Shown: piece by piece, positions 16,236 to 25,423 of the stretch
Position numbering within the stretch: position 1 is the stretch's first letter
Layout: each line of letters begins with the position of its first letter
Assembly: GCF_031998825.1 (NCBI RefSeq)
Contig: NZ_DAMACX010000003.1
Location: 104,567 to 168,566, forward strand
DNA: 64,000 bases
Reading direction: 5' to 3'
Source: Pseudescherichia sp031998825
GTDB lineage: Bacteria > Pseudomonadota > Gammaproteobacteria > Enterobacterales > Enterobacteriaceae
The notes under the pieces: model-generated
Told to the model about the DNA's origin: nothing
The model's database searches: none
The model's input: only the letters and a program-made list of their open reading frames with translations
Translations under genes and position numbers: made by a program

Positions 16236-18218
16236 ATGTTTAGGTTGAATCCCATCGTGCGGGGAGGGCTTTGTGCGTCCGCCATGGCGCTGGCGCTGCC
16301 AGCTTTCGCAGTTGACAGTGAGTCCGACACTCTGGTCGTGACCGCCGCCGCCACGGAGCAGAATCTGAAGGATGCCCCGGCCAGTATTAGCGTTGTGACG
16401 CAGCAGGACCTGCAGCGCCGGCCGGTCAACAATCTTAAGGATGTGCTCCAGGACGTACCGGGCGTACAGCTCACCAACGAGGGCGACAACCGTAAAGGCG
16501 TCAGCATTCGCGGCCTGAGCAGCAGCTATACGCTGATCCTGATCGACGGCAAGCGCGTCAACTCGCGCAATGCGGTCTTCCGCCACAACGATTTTGACCT
16601 GAACTGGATCCCGGTGGATGCCATCGAGCGTATTGAAGTGGTACGCGGCCCGATGTCCTCGCTCTACGGCTCCGACGCGCTGGGCGGCGTGGTCAACATT
16701 ATCACTAAGAAGGTGGGTCAGCAGTGGACCGGTACGCTCTCGGCGGATACCACCATCCAGGAGAAACGCGATCGCGGCGATACGTACAACGGCCAGTTCT
16801 ATACCAGCGGCCCGCTGGTGGATGGCGTGCTGGGCATGAAGGCCTTCGGCAGCGTAGCGAAGCGTGAGAAGGATAAGCAGGAGCCGTCAGACACTACCGC
16901 GACCGGTGAGACACCGCGTATCGAAGGCTTCACCAGCCGCGACGCGAACGTAGAGTTTGCCTGGACGCCGTCCGAAAACCACGACTTTACCGCCGGATAT
17001 GGCTTTGATCGCCAGGATCGGGACTCCGACTCCCTCGATCGTAACCGGCTAGAGCGTGAAAACTACTCTCTGAGCCACAATGGCCGCTGGGACGTCGGCA
17101 CCAGCGAGCTGAAGTTCTATGGCGAGAAGGTAGATAATAAAGATCCGGGCAGCAAAGGCATTACCTCAGAAAACAACACCGTGGATGGCAAATATGTCCT
17201 GCCGCTGGAGATGATTAATCAGTTCGTGACCGTCGGCGGCGAGTGGCGTCACGACAAGCTCAAGGATCCGGTTAACCTCACCGGAGGCAGCAGCAGCAAC
17301 ACCTCCGCCAGCCAGTACGCGCTGTTTATTGAAGACGAGTGGCGTATTTTCGAGCCGCTGGCGCTGACCACCGGCATTCGTATGGACGATCATGAAACCT
17401 ACGGGGATCACTATAGCCCGCGCGCCTACCTTGTCTATAACGCCACCGATACCGTAACCGTTAAGGGCGGCTGGGCCACGGCCTTTAAAGCGCCCTCTCT
17501 GCTACAGCTCAGCCCGGACTGGGCGACGAACTCCTGCCGCGGCAGCTGTCGGATTGTCGGTAGTCCGGATCTGAAGCCGGAGACCAGCGAAAGCGTTGAG
17601 CTGGGTCTCTACTACAGCGGGGAAGAGGGCTGGCTGGAAGGCGTGGAGGGCAGCATTACCACCTTCCAGAATGATGTTGACGACATGATCAGCATCAACC
17701 GTACCGCTGATGCGGCTGCCGCACCGTCCTACTCTAATTTTGTCGGCTTCTATACCAATGCCAACGGTCAACGCGTGCCGACGTTCCGCTACTTCAACGT
17801 CAACAAAGCGCGCATTCGCGGCGTAGAGACCGAGCTGAAGGTGCCGTTTGACGATGCCTGGAAGCTGACGCTGAACTACACCTATAACGACGGTCGCGAT
17901 CTCAGCGACGGCGGCGATAAGCCGTTGCAGGAGCTGCCGTTCCATACTGCAAACGGTACCCTGGACTGGCAGGCAATGCAGGATTGGTCCTTCTACGTCA
18001 CCGGTAACTATACCGGTGAGAAGCGTGACGTGAGCAATACGGGCAAAACGCCGGGCGGCTATGTGATCTGGAATGCGGGCGGCGCATGGCAGGCGACGAA
18101 AAACGTCAAGCTGCGGGCAGGGGTACTCAACCTTACGGATAAAGATCTGAGCCGTGACGACTACAGCTATAATGAAGATGGCCGACGCTATTTCATGGCT
18201 GTTGACTACCGCTTTTAA
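16236..18218 (+). CDS. cirA: TonB-dependent siderophore receptor CirA
   Basis: CirA is the outer membrane receptor for catecholate siderophore breakdown products and colicin I. The 660-residue protein has a signal peptide ending ALPAFA (cleavage after Ala25), a TonB box TLVVTA (32-37), a plug domain with RGPMSSLYGSDALGGVVNI and a 22-strand-type barrel ending in the aromatic YFMAVDYRF. A cysteine pair (about 430-435, NSCRGSCR) marks an extracellular loop. Expression is iron-controlled through the Fur box upstream. In E. coli its translation is also activated by RyhB. Confidence 0.95.
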   Translation: MFRLNPIVRGGLCASAMALALPAFAVDSESDTLVVTAAATEQNLKDAPASISVVTQQDLQRRPVNNLKDVLQDVPGVQLTNEGDNRKGVSIRGLSSSYTLILIDGKRVNSRNAVFRHNDFDLNWIPVDAIERIEVVRGPMSSLYGSDALGGVVNIITKKVGQQWTGTLSADTTIQEKRDRGDTYNGQFYTSGPLVDGVLGMKAFGSVAKREKDKQEPSDTTATGETPRIEGFTSRDANVEFAWTPSENHDFTAGYGFDRQDRDSDSLDRNRLERENYSLSHNGRWDVGTSELKFYGEKVDNKDPGSKGITSENNTVDGKYVLPLEMINQFVTVGGEWRHDKLKDPVNLTGGSSSNTSASQYALFIEDEWRIFEPLALTTGIRMDDHETYGDHYSPRAYLVYNATDTVTVKGGWATAFKAPSLLQLSPDWATNSCRGSCRIVGSPDLKPETSESVELGLYYSGEEGWLEGVEGSITTFQNDVDDMISINRTADAAAAPSYSNFVGFYTNANGQRVPTFRYFNVNKARIRGVETELKVPFDDAWKLTLNYTYNDGRDLSDGGDKPLQELPFHTANGTLDWQAMQDWSFYVTGNYTGEKRDVSNTGKTPGGYVIWNAGGAWQATKNVKLRAGVLNLTDKDLSRDDYSYNEDGRRYFMAVDYRF

Positions 18219-18233
18219 CAGCGTATAAAAAAT

Positions 18234-18257
18234 GGGGGGTGCCAGCCCCCCTAAAAA
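18234..18257. terminator. bidirectional terminator after cirA
   Basis: GGGGGG-TGCCAG-CCCCCC sits between convergent cirA and the 103-aa ORF. On the plus strand it is followed by TAAAAATT, and on the minus strand by ATTTTTTAT, so it can end both transcripts, better on the minus strand. Confidence 0.75.
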
Positions 18258-18264
18258 TTACAAC

Positions 18265-18576
18265 CTATTTCTTATTGTCAGAGGAAAAATAATACTTAAA
18301 CAAACCGGTAATAATGGCTCTGATTTTAAAGGGACCAATAAAACCGGTAATAATCCCTATTAAAGGGAACAAAAGGTGGTAGTGGTTGCCGCGAATCAAC
18401 ACATCTAAAAAGGCCAGCGCGCTGACGACGCAGACTAAGCTGCTTATTATAATATTCCCTGGTGAGGCTTTTTCGACATATCCTGACCAGCAGGAGACGA
18501 TAAAAGCGCTCAGGCCGCAAAACGTAGCCAATGGATGGTTTGCCAGAAAAAAAAGTAAATTAACGATATAACTCAT
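18265..18576 (-). CDS. small three-helix membrane protein, holin-like (function unknown)
   Basis: I do not recognise this 103-residue protein by name. Three hydrophobic segments are visible (about 15-33, 41-59, 66-82), with short polar turns (SGYVEKASPG, RGNHYH) and a basic/aromatic tail IRAIITGLFKYYFSSDNKK. This topology and the final IGIITGFIGPFKIRAIITGLF pattern recall class I phage holins of the lambda S type, but similarity is only of pattern. Its start overlaps the end of the upstream LysR gene by 17 bp, so the two are co-transcribed and probably translationally coupled. Base composition is AT-rich relative to neighbours, and the pair is absent from the E. coli cirA-yeiG gap, suggesting acquisition. 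Confidence 0.7.
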   Translation of the reverse strand: MSYIVNLLFFLANHPLATFCGLSAFIVSCWSGYVEKASPGNIIISSLVCVVSALAFLDVLIRGNHYHLLFPLIGIITGFIGPFKIRAIITGLFKYYFSSDNKK

Positions 18577-19444
18577 TAGTGGTACGGCCTGATTTCTTTA
18601 AATCGGCAAATACCGTAGACATTACTTTCGCCGTCTCTTTATTATTTTTTTCTTTCCACTGCGAGTAGAACCATAACGTCTTGTTGATGACGCTGCGCTT
18701 TAATACGGTGCTACCATTAACGTTAAGCAGGCTTAACAGCGGATCCGTAGAAATGATAACGGCGTTATGGTTGTTAACCTTATACATCATATCAATCAGA
18801 TCGCTTTCAGAGACTTTTTTGAAGCTCCTGAACTTTATTCTATCGTGTGCGAAGAGATTGGTGACGCTGCTCTCTGTATCAAAATCATGATAAACGTCAA
18901 CCTCTCCCCCGCGGATCATCTTCTCACAGGCCGCAGGCGTAGAGTTGATATAGATATCAAAGGATACCGATTCAGCGCTGGCGTACTGGCTGGGGAATTT
19001 TTTATCAGTAATAACAATATTATAAAAATGTAGCTCCGAGGAGAGGTCGTCCTGCTTGATCTCATCGGCCAGGGTAAACTCATTATTTATATTGTATGTG
19101 TCGAGCGCAACGCTTAGGTGGCTAATAATTGATCTTGGAATATTTCTGCTGCACATTATACGCGTGACGGGTAATCCATCATCAGTATGGATGCAGTGTT
19201 CAATTTTAACTAAATCGTTATAGTAAGGCACAATCTTGTTATAAAGAATGGTGCCAAATTTACTGGGTGTCATTCCCTCCTTGGTTCTGATAAACAGTGG
19301 GACCCCCAGCGCCTGCTCAATATCCGATATCGCCTTACTCATAGGTGTTCTTGATATGTGCATCCGCTGGCAGGCCTTACTTACGCTGCCTTCCTCCATT
19401 ACCGCTATAAAGTATTTAAGCTTATTAGAGATAAAAAGGTTCAT
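18560..19444 (-). CDS. LysR-family regulator of unknown target (accessory)
   Basis: This 294-residue LysR-type protein has an N-terminal winged helix-turn-helix (LKYFIAVMEEGSVSKACQRM followed by ISRTPMSKAISDIEQALG). The effector domain is divergent, rich in Asp, Asn and Lys, and without recognisable ligand residues. It overlaps the downstream holin-like ORF, giving a regulator/membrane-protein operon. Codon use is AT-rich against a GC-rich core, and the 426-bp upstream region is also AT-rich, consistent with horizontal transfer. The target and inducer cannot be read from sequence. Confidence 0.85.
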   Translation of the reverse strand: MNLFISNKLKYFIAVMEEGSVSKACQRMHISRTPMSKAISDIEQALGVPLFIRTKEGMTPSKFGTILYNKIVPYYNDLVKIEHCIHTDDGLPVTRIMCSRNIPRSIISHLSVALDTYNINNEFTLADEIKQDDLSSELHFYNIVITDKKFPSQYASAESVSFDIYINSTPAACEKMIRGGEVDVYHDFDTESSVTNLFAHDRIKFRSFKKVSESDLIDMMYKVNNHNAVIISTDPLLSLLNVNGSTVLKRSVINKTLWFYSQWKEKNNKETAKVMSTVFADLKKSGRTTNELYR

Positions 19445-19870
19445 TACTCCCTCCGACAGTGTGAATACTGCATCATAGGTAAGTTAGCACTGAACAACAT
19501 AGATAAGCTGTGCATTTTCTGTAGGCATATGCCTGAGAAAGGTGCGGCAATTGTATCGTGCTACAATTATTTAACTTTGAAAAATAAAGATCGTTACGAT
19601 TCATAAACTTAATCAATATATTTCAACCATTCATTTGATTTATCAATGAATCAGCATCTGACAGGCGTCACACCTGAGGCTAAAGGAAAATAGATAAAGG
19701 CAAAGTGATGTAATAGGGAGAGGTATTTCTGGAATACTGTTTTAGGTTTTTGCTGGGCAGATCACGAATATATTTTGTTCTCGCCAGGGCTTATATGTAG
19801 CAGCACTGTCAGACAGGTTAACCAGTATTTAACTACTCTCCATCCGTGGAGAGGTATATTAGTATGGTAC
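19445..19870. other. AT-rich intergenic region, no gene seen
   Basis: This 426-bp gap lies between the accessory LysR gene and fghA. Only short frames without ribosome sites are open. It must contain the LysR gene promoter. CTCTCC-ATCCGT-GGAGAG at 19837-19854 is a hairpin just beyond the fghA stop, possibly a weak terminator. Confidence 0.55.
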
Positions 19871-20710
19871 TTAGCTAGCGTGCAAATATTGAGCGTGAAA
19901 ACGCAGATGATCTTCAATAAAGCTGGCGATAAAGAAATAGCTGTGGTCATAGCCCGGCTGCACGCGCAGGGTAAGCGGCCAGTCGGTCTGACGAGCGGCT
20001 TCAGCAAGGCGGGCAGGCTGCAGCTGTTCGGCCAGAAACTGATCCCCGTCGCCCTGATCGATAAGCGTTGGAATAGCCTCTCCCGGCTGGCTGGCCTGCA
20101 TCAACGCGCAGCTGTCCCATGCCTGCCAGTCGCTGCGGTTATCGCCCAGGTAGGCGCCAAAGGCTTTCTCGCCCCATGGAACCTGCGCCGGGTTAACGAT
20201 CGGCGCGAAAGCCGATACGCTGGTAAATTTGCCTGGGTTTTTTAGCGCCATGATCAGTGCGCCGTGGCCGCCCATTGAGTGGCCGCTGATGGCGCAGCGA
20301 TCGCTCACGTTAAAGTGCTCTTTAATAAGGGCCGGCAGCTCGTCGCGCAGGTAGTCGTACATCCGGTAGTGGGCGGCCCACGGCTGCTGGGTGGCGTTGA
20401 GATAGAACCCTGCACCTTTGCCCAGATCGTAACCGGCGTCATCGGCCACATCATCACCGCGCGGGCTGGTGTCGGGCATGACCAGCACGATCCCCAGCTC
20501 GGCTGCCACGCGCTGCGCCCCGGCCTTGGTCGTGAAGTTCTCATCGTTACAGGTTAGCCCGGAGAGCCAGTAGAGTACCGGCAGCGGGGCATCGTTCGCC
20601 GACGGCGGAACAAAAACGCTGAAGGTCATCGTACAGTTCAGTACGGCGGAGTGGTGCTGCCAGCGCTGTTGCCAGCCCTCATAGCAGCGATGTTGTTCGA
20701 GCATTTCCAT
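19871..20710 (-). CDS. fghA: S-formylglutathione hydrolase (YeiG type)
   Basis: This 279-residue alpha/beta-hydrolase hydrolyses S-formylglutathione to formate and glutathione, the last step of glutathione-dependent formaldehyde detoxification. The nucleophile elbow is AISGHSMGGHGALIMAL, with the serine near residue 146. The oxyanion region YWLSGLTCNDENF and the C-terminal GYDHSYFFIASFI with the catalytic histidine complete the family pattern. Sequence follows E. coli YeiG (yeiG is the synonym). It is transcribed alone, divergent from the MFS gene. Confidence 0.95.
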   Translation of the reverse strand: MEMLEQHRCYEGWQQRWQHHSAVLNCTMTFSVFVPPSANDAPLPVLYWLSGLTCNDENFTTKAGAQRVAAELGIVLVMPDTSPRGDDVADDAGYDLGKGAGFYLNATQQPWAAHYRMYDYLRDELPALIKEHFNVSDRCAISGHSMGGHGALIMALKNPGKFTSVSAFAPIVNPAQVPWGEKAFGAYLGDNRSDWQAWDSCALMQASQPGEAIPTLIDQGDGDQFLAEQLQPARLAEAARQTDWPLTLRVQPGYDHSYFFIASFIEDHLRFHAQYLHAS

Positions 20711-20851
20711 GCCTGTCTCCTTGGATCGTCATACTTTCGTCTGTTTGATTAATCATACAGATAATTCGTAAACGGAGAGAAACTTTCACTTCCGCCTAAA
20801 AGCAATATCAAGCATCATAAACGTAACTTTCTGTTAACATTTGAGGCGGTT

Positions 20852-21988
20852 ATGGCGGTACGTATTGCGCTGGCCGGGTTTGTGATGCTGATTGTGGCGA
20901 TGGGGATAGGGCGCTTTGCTTTTACTCCCCAGGTGCCGCTGATGATCCGCGACGGTCAGCTTAACCTGACCAGCACGGGACTGGTGGCGGCGATGAACTA
21001 CCTTGGCTACCTTATCGGCGCGTGGGACGCCATGCGCGCCCGCCGCCATGTTGAGCGCAGACTTTACGTCGGCATCTTTGGTGCGGTACTGCTGACCTTC
21101 CTCTCGGCGCTGGCGTTTAATCCGCTGCTCCACGGCGCGCTGCGGCTGGTTATCGGCGTAATGAGCGGCTGGGCAATGGTACTGACCGCCGCGTGGATCG
21201 GCGACCGGTTGGCACATACGGGCAGGCCCGGCCTTAACGCCGCGGTGTTTGCTGGCCCTGGTGCGGGCATTGCCCTTAGCGGCCTGCTGGCGGTGGCCAT
21301 CCAGGCGCAGGGTCTGTCGGCGGCAGCGGGCTGGCTGGTCTATGGCGTGCTGGCGTTGGGGTTAATTACGCTGATTGCACGCGATCTCCCCCGGCCGGGT
21401 GACTTGCACCGCAGCGGTGAGCAGCCCCAGCCGCTACACCTCACTGGAAATATTAAACGGCTGGCGTGGAGCTATAGCCTGGCCGGATTTGGCTACATCC
21501 TGCCCGCCACCTTTCTGTCGCAGATGGCGGCGCTGCGCTTTCCCGGCAGCCTGTTTGCCCAGTTTGTCTGGCCAGTGTTTGGCCTGGCCTCGGTGCTCGG
21601 CATTGCTATCAGCGTGGCGCTGCGTCATAGGGGTGAGAGCCACCAGCGTCTCGCCGTGGTGCTTTGGCTTCAGGGGGTAGGGGTGATTGCCGCCTGGCTG
21701 CTGCCGGGCATGGCGGGGCTGGTCTGCGGTGCGCTGCTGGTGGGGGGAGGCTTTCTCTGTGCCGTGCAGCTGTCGCTACTGTATGGTCGCGAGCTGGCGG
21801 CGGGACACGCGCGCTATATGGCCGGTTTGCTCACCACTGGCTATGCCGTGGGCCAGCTGATCGGGCCGATGACCTCGGCGCTATCGACCTGGCTAACCCA
21901 CCGTCTGGAGCCTGCGCTGGGTCTGGCAGGCGCAGGGCTTTTTGTTGCCGGAGCGCTGGTCTGGCGGCGTCAAGATGAAAGGTTATAG
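20852..21988 (+). CDS. YbfB/YjiJ-family MFS transporter
   Basis: This 378-residue protein has about twelve hydrophobic segments. The N-terminal GIGRFAFTPQVPLMIRDGQL (residues about 18-37), followed by AMNYLGYLIGAWDAMRAR, is the hallmark of the YbfB/YjiJ branch of the major facilitator superfamily. Substrates are unknown. Gly/Ala/Leu-rich throughout. It lies between fghA and folE, a position not occupied by this gene in K-12. It is not obviously co-transcribed with folE, whose start is 117 bp downstream. Confidence 0.82.
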   Translation: MAVRIALAGFVMLIVAMGIGRFAFTPQVPLMIRDGQLNLTSTGLVAAMNYLGYLIGAWDAMRARRHVERRLYVGIFGAVLLTFLSALAFNPLLHGALRLVIGVMSGWAMVLTAAWIGDRLAHTGRPGLNAAVFAGPGAGIALSGLLAVAIQAQGLSAAAGWLVYGVLALGLITLIARDLPRPGDLHRSGEQPQPLHLTGNIKRLAWSYSLAGFGYILPATFLSQMAALRFPGSLFAQFVWPVFGLASVLGIAISVALRHRGESHQRLAVVLWLQGVGVIAAWLLPGMAGLVCGALLVGGGFLCAVQLSLLYGRELAAGHARYMAGLLTTGYAVGQLIGPMTSALSTWLTHRLEPALGLAGAGLFVAGALVWRRQDERL

Positions 21989-22105
21989 CAATTTCAATAA
22001 TTATCATGACGCAATACTAGATTCTGCCCGCGTCCTCACGCACAATGATCGCGCACTTTGCCCCCTTAGCGGCAAAGGAGAGCCACACCTGCTGGAGAAT
22101 AACTA

Positions 22106-22768
22106 ATGCCATCACTCAGTAAAGAAGCAGCCCTTGTCCATGAGGCGCTGGTCGCGCACGGGCTGGAAACCCCGCTGCGTCCGCCGGTCGATCTGGACAA
22201 TGAAACCCGCAAACGTCTCATTGCCGGACACATGACCGAGATCATGCAACTGTTAAATCTCGATCTGAGTGATGACAGTTTGATGGAAACGCCGCACCGT
22301 ATCGCTAAAATGTACGTTGACGAGATCTTTTCTGGCCTCGACTACGCAAACTTTCCGAAGATCACCGTCATTGAGAATAAGATGAAGGTGGATGAGATGG
22401 TAACGGTGCGTGATATCACGCTGACCAGCACCTGCGAGCACCACTTCGTCACTATCGACGGCAAGGCGACGGTAGCCTATATCCCGAAAGATGCGGTGAT
22501 TGGTCTCTCGAAGATCAACCGTATCGTGCAGTTCTTCGCCCAGCGTCCGCAGGTGCAGGAGCGCCTGACGCAGCAGATCCTCATCGCGCTGCAAACGCTG
22601 CTCGGCACTAACAACGTGGCCGTCTCTATCGATGCGGTACACTACTGCGTGAAAGCGCGCGGTATTCGTGATGCCACCAGTGCAACCACCACCACCTCGC
22701 TGGGTGGACTGTTTAAATCCAGCCAGAATACGCGCCAGGAGTTTCTGCGCGCCGTGCGTCATCCATAA
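22106..22768 (+). CDS. folE: GTP cyclohydrolase I FolE
   Basis: FolE converts GTP to 7,8-dihydroneopterin triphosphate, the first step of tetrahydrofolate synthesis. The 220-residue protein carries the zinc site in LTSTCEHHFVTIDG (about 108-121) with the third ligand in AVHYCVKARG (about 178), and GLSKINRIVQFFAQRPQVQE as the core signature. GGAGAATAACTA precedes the ATG. yeiB follows after 33 bp, so the two probably form an operon, as in E. coli. Confidence 0.97.
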   Translation: MPSLSKEAALVHEALVAHGLETPLRPPVDLDNETRKRLIAGHMTEIMQLLNLDLSDDSLMETPHRIAKMYVDEIFSGLDYANFPKITVIENKMKVDEMVTVRDITLTSTCEHHFVTIDGKATVAYIPKDAVIGLSKINRIVQFFAQRPQVQERLTQQILIALQTLLGTNNVAVSIDAVHYCVKARGIRDATSATTTTSLGGLFKSSQNTRQEFLRAVRHP

Positions 22769-22801
22769 CCGATCCCGTCATTGACGCGCAGAGGCGACGC
22801 C

Positions 22802-23959
22802 ATGGAACGAAACGTTACGCTGGATTTCATTCGCGGCGTCGCCATCCTCGGTATTCTGCTGCTTAATATCAACGCCTTTGGTCTGCCGAAGGCGGCCTAT
22901 CTTAATCCGGCATGGTATGGCGACATTACCCTGCGCGATGCCTGGACCTGGGCGGTGCTCGATCTCTTTGCTCAGGTAAAATTCCTCACCTTGTTTGCGC
23001 TGCTGTTTGGCGCAGGGTTACAGCTGCTGCTCGTTAAAGGCAAACGCTGGATCCAGTCCCGGCTTACCCTGCTGGTGCTGATGGGTTTTATCCACGGCCT
23101 GCTGTTTTGGGATGGCGATATTCTGCTGGCCTACGGGCTGATCGGGTTAATTAGCTGGCGGCTGGTGCGCGACGCGCCGGGAATAAAGAGCCTGTTTAAT
23201 ACCGGTATCATGCTCTATCTCGTTGGCATAGGCGTGCTGCTGCTGCTGGGCTTTATCTCCGGGAACCAGACCAGCCGCTCATGGATCCCCGATACGGCCA
23301 ATCTTCAATATGAGTACTGGTGGAAGACCAACGGCGGCTATGAAGCCATCAGCAACCGGGCGGATATGCTCTCCAACAGCCTGATTGCGCTGGGGGCGCA
23401 GTATGGCTGGCAGCTGGCGGGCATGATGCTGATGGGCGCGGCGCTGATGCGCAGCGGCTGGCTGAAAGGGCAGTTTAGCCTGCGGCACTACCGTAAAACC
23501 GGGTTGCTGCTGATCCTTGCTGGCGTAGCGATCAACCTGCCGGCCATTGTTGCTCAGTGGCAGCTGGGCTGGTCCTACCGCTGGTGCGCCTTTTTGTTGC
23601 AGGCTCCGCGCGAGCTTGGGGCACCGCTGCAAACCATCGGCTATGCGGCGCTGGCCTATGGCTTCTGGCCGCAGATCTGCCGCTGGCGTATCGTTCTGGC
23701 GGTGGCCTGCGTAGGGCGGATGGCCCTCAGCAACTATCTGCTTCAAACCCTGATCTGCACCACGATCTTCTATCATTTCGGCCTGTTTATGCACTTTAAC
23801 CGCTTACAGCTGCTGGCATTTATTCCACCTATCTGGGCGGTGAATATTCTCTTCTCCGTGCTCTGGCTGCGCGCTTTCCACCAGGGGCCGGTGGAGTGGC
23901 TATGGCGCAAGCTGACCGCCCGTGCCGCAGGCGTTTCACTCTCTCATACATCCAGATAA
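22802..23959 (+). CDS. yeiB: DUF418 inner membrane protein YeiB
   Basis: This 385-residue polytopic protein has about ten hydrophobic segments. It opens MERNVTLDFIRGVAILGILL, typical of the DUF418/acyltransferase-3-like membrane families, with blocks TLFALLFGAGLQLL and GFIHGLLFWDGDILLAYG and a C-terminal DUF418 region (GRMALSNYLLQTLIC). Function is unknown. ATG 22802 is used because homologues begin here. In E. coli it lies downstream of folE and before galS, as here. Confidence 0.9.
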   Translation: MERNVTLDFIRGVAILGILLLNINAFGLPKAAYLNPAWYGDITLRDAWTWAVLDLFAQVKFLTLFALLFGAGLQLLLVKGKRWIQSRLTLLVLMGFIHGLLFWDGDILLAYGLIGLISWRLVRDAPGIKSLFNTGIMLYLVGIGVLLLLGFISGNQTSRSWIPDTANLQYEYWWKTNGGYEAISNRADMLSNSLIALGAQYGWQLAGMMLMGAALMRSGWLKGQFSLRHYRKTGLLLILAGVAINLPAIVAQWQLGWSYRWCAFLLQAPRELGAPLQTIGYAALAYGFWPQICRWRIVLAVACVGRMALSNYLLQTLICTTIFYHFGLFMHFNRLQLLAFIPPIWAVNILFSVLWLRAFHQGPVEWLWRKLTARAAGVSLSHTSR

Positions 23960-23988
23960 CGATCTGGATCACAATCATTAACAAAACG

Positions 23989-24004
23989 GATGTAACCGTT
24001 TTCA
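23989..24004 (+). promoter_or_regulatory. Gal-type operator upstream of galS
   Basis: The site contains TGTAACCGTTTTCA, matching the GalR/GalS consensus GTGNAANCGNTTNCAC in both half sites. The same 14-mer recurs in front of mglB at 25152-25165, consistent with GalS autoregulation. Confidence 0.75.
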
Positions 24005-24008
24005 GTGC

Positions 24009-24024
24009 TGTGACCTTCCTCACG
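24009..24024 (+). promoter_or_regulatory. CRP site upstream of galS
   Basis: TGTGA-CCTTCC-TCACG matches TGTGA-N6-TCACA at nine of ten conserved bases. E. coli galS is cAMP-CRP dependent. Confidence 0.7.
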
Positions 24025-24115
24025 TAGCGGCTCCGCTCCCCCTGCCAGAATAGCGCTCTTGCTAAACCCAGGGGGGAAACTGTGAGCTGCTGCAATCTCA
24101 ATCAGGAGGCCGGGC

Positions 24116-25141
24116 ATGATTACCATTCGTGACGTAGCCCGTCGTGCGGGCGTCTCCGTCGCCACGGTCTCCCGCGTGCTTAACAATAGCGCGATGGTCA
24201 GCCCTGACACCCGTGAAGCGGTGATGAAGGCGGTGGCACAGCTGGGCTATCGTCCGAATGCCAACGCCCAGGCGCTGGCGACCCAGGTCAGCGATACCAT
24301 TGGCGTGGTGGTGATGGACGTCTCCGACGCCTTCTTTGGCGCGCTGGTTAAGGCGGTGGACACCGTGGCCCAGCAGCACCAGAAGTATCTCCTGATCGGC
24401 AACAGCTATCATGAAGCGGAAAAAGAGCGTCACGCTATCGAGATCCTCATCCGCCAGCGCTGTAACGCCCTGATTGTCCACTCCAAAGCCTTAAGCGATG
24501 AGGAGCTGGCCGGCTTTATGGAGCAGATCCCCGGCATGGTGCTGATCAACCGTGTGGTTCCCGGCTACGCCCACCGCTGCGTTGCGTTGGATAACGTCAG
24601 CGGGGCGGTGATGGCCACCCGGATGCTGCTTGCTCAGGGGCACCAGCGCGTGGGCTACCTTGGCTCCAGCCACCGTATCGAAGATAACGATCTGCGTCAG
24701 CAGGGCTGGCGTCAGGCGCTGGCCGAGCAGGGTATCAACGCACCTGATGGCTGGGTCGGGGTAGGCGCGCCGGATATGCAGGGTGGGGAGGCGGCGATGG
24801 TTGAACTGCTTGGCCGGAATCTGCACCTCACCGCCGTCTTCGCCTATAACGACAGCATGGCCGCCGGGGCGCTGACGGCGCTGAAGGATAACGGCATCGC
24901 CGTACCGCAGCATCTGTCCCTTATTGGTTTCGATGATATCCCTATTGCTCGCTATACCGATCCGCAGCTGACAACGGTGCGTTATCCCATCGCATCCATG
25001 GCCCGGCTGGCTACCGAGCTGGCGTTACAGGGGGCGGCAGGGACGCAGGATCTGTCCGTCACCCACTGCTTTATGCCGACCCTGGTGCGTCGTCATTCAG
25101 TGGCGCTGCGGCAAACTGTGGCTCCGATCACTAACTTATAA
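24116..25141 (+). CDS. galS: mgl isorepressor GalS (LacI family)
   Basis: This 341-residue LacI/GalR repressor has an N-terminal helix-turn-helix (ITIRDVARRAGVSVATVSRV), a hinge helix near residue 50 and a periplasmic-binding-like effector domain. GalS represses mglBAC and its own gene in the absence of galactose or fucose. GGAG stands 12 nt before the ATG in AATCAGGAGGCCGGGC. The C-terminus ends VAPITNL, several residues shorter than E. coli GalS. Confidence 0.96.
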   Translation: MITIRDVARRAGVSVATVSRVLNNSAMVSPDTREAVMKAVAQLGYRPNANAQALATQVSDTIGVVVMDVSDAFFGALVKAVDTVAQQHQKYLLIGNSYHEAEKERHAIEILIRQRCNALIVHSKALSDEELAGFMEQIPGMVLINRVVPGYAHRCVALDNVSGAVMATRMLLAQGHQRVGYLGSSHRIEDNDLRQQGWRQALAEQGINAPDGWVGVGAPDMQGGEAAMVELLGRNLHLTAVFAYNDSMAAGALTALKDNGIAVPQHLSLIGFDDIPIARYTDPQLTTVRYPIASMARLATELALQGAAGTQDLSVTHCFMPTLVRRHSVALRQTVAPITNL

Positions 25142-25151
25142 CATAGCTGTA

Positions 25152-25165
25152 TGTAACCGTTTTCA
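25152..25165 (+). promoter_or_regulatory. GalS/GalR operator of mglBAC
   Basis: TGTAACCGTTTTCA, identical to the 14-bp core in front of galS, ends 3 bp before the mgl CRP site, so repressor and activator occupy adjacent DNA. Confidence 0.85.
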
Positions 25166-25168
25166 ATC

Positions 25169-25184
25169 TGTGAGTAAATTCACA
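25169..25184 (+). promoter_or_regulatory. CRP site of the mgl promoter
   Basis: TGTGA-GTAAAT-TCACA is a perfect CRP consensus. With the -10 TATGAT at 25206-25211, the start point would be near 25218, placing CRP at about -41.5, the class II position. Confidence 0.92.
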
Positions 25185-25205
25185 GTATCTTAACAATGCG
25201 CTGAC

Positions 25206-25211
25206 TATGAT
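25206..25211 (+). promoter_or_regulatory. mglBAC -10 element
   Basis: TATGAT (5 of 6 to TATAAT) lies 22 bp after the CRP site. No separate -35 is needed for class II activation. A leader of about 205 nt precedes mglB. Confidence 0.7.
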
Positions 25212-25423
25212 GTCAGCGTTCCAGAGCCTGAAACATCATGTAATACAGGCCGTTCGGTCAGACAGGATGCTTCGCAATGGACAATCAATAAAGCTTTTCT
25301 GGAGCGTTACCGTACACGGAAGACCCAATTTTTAGAGTGACCTTCGGCGACAGTAACGTTTCACTATTCTGCTGCCCGCCGATCTTTATTCACAAGAACT
25401 ACCCTGCATAAACCGGAGATACC

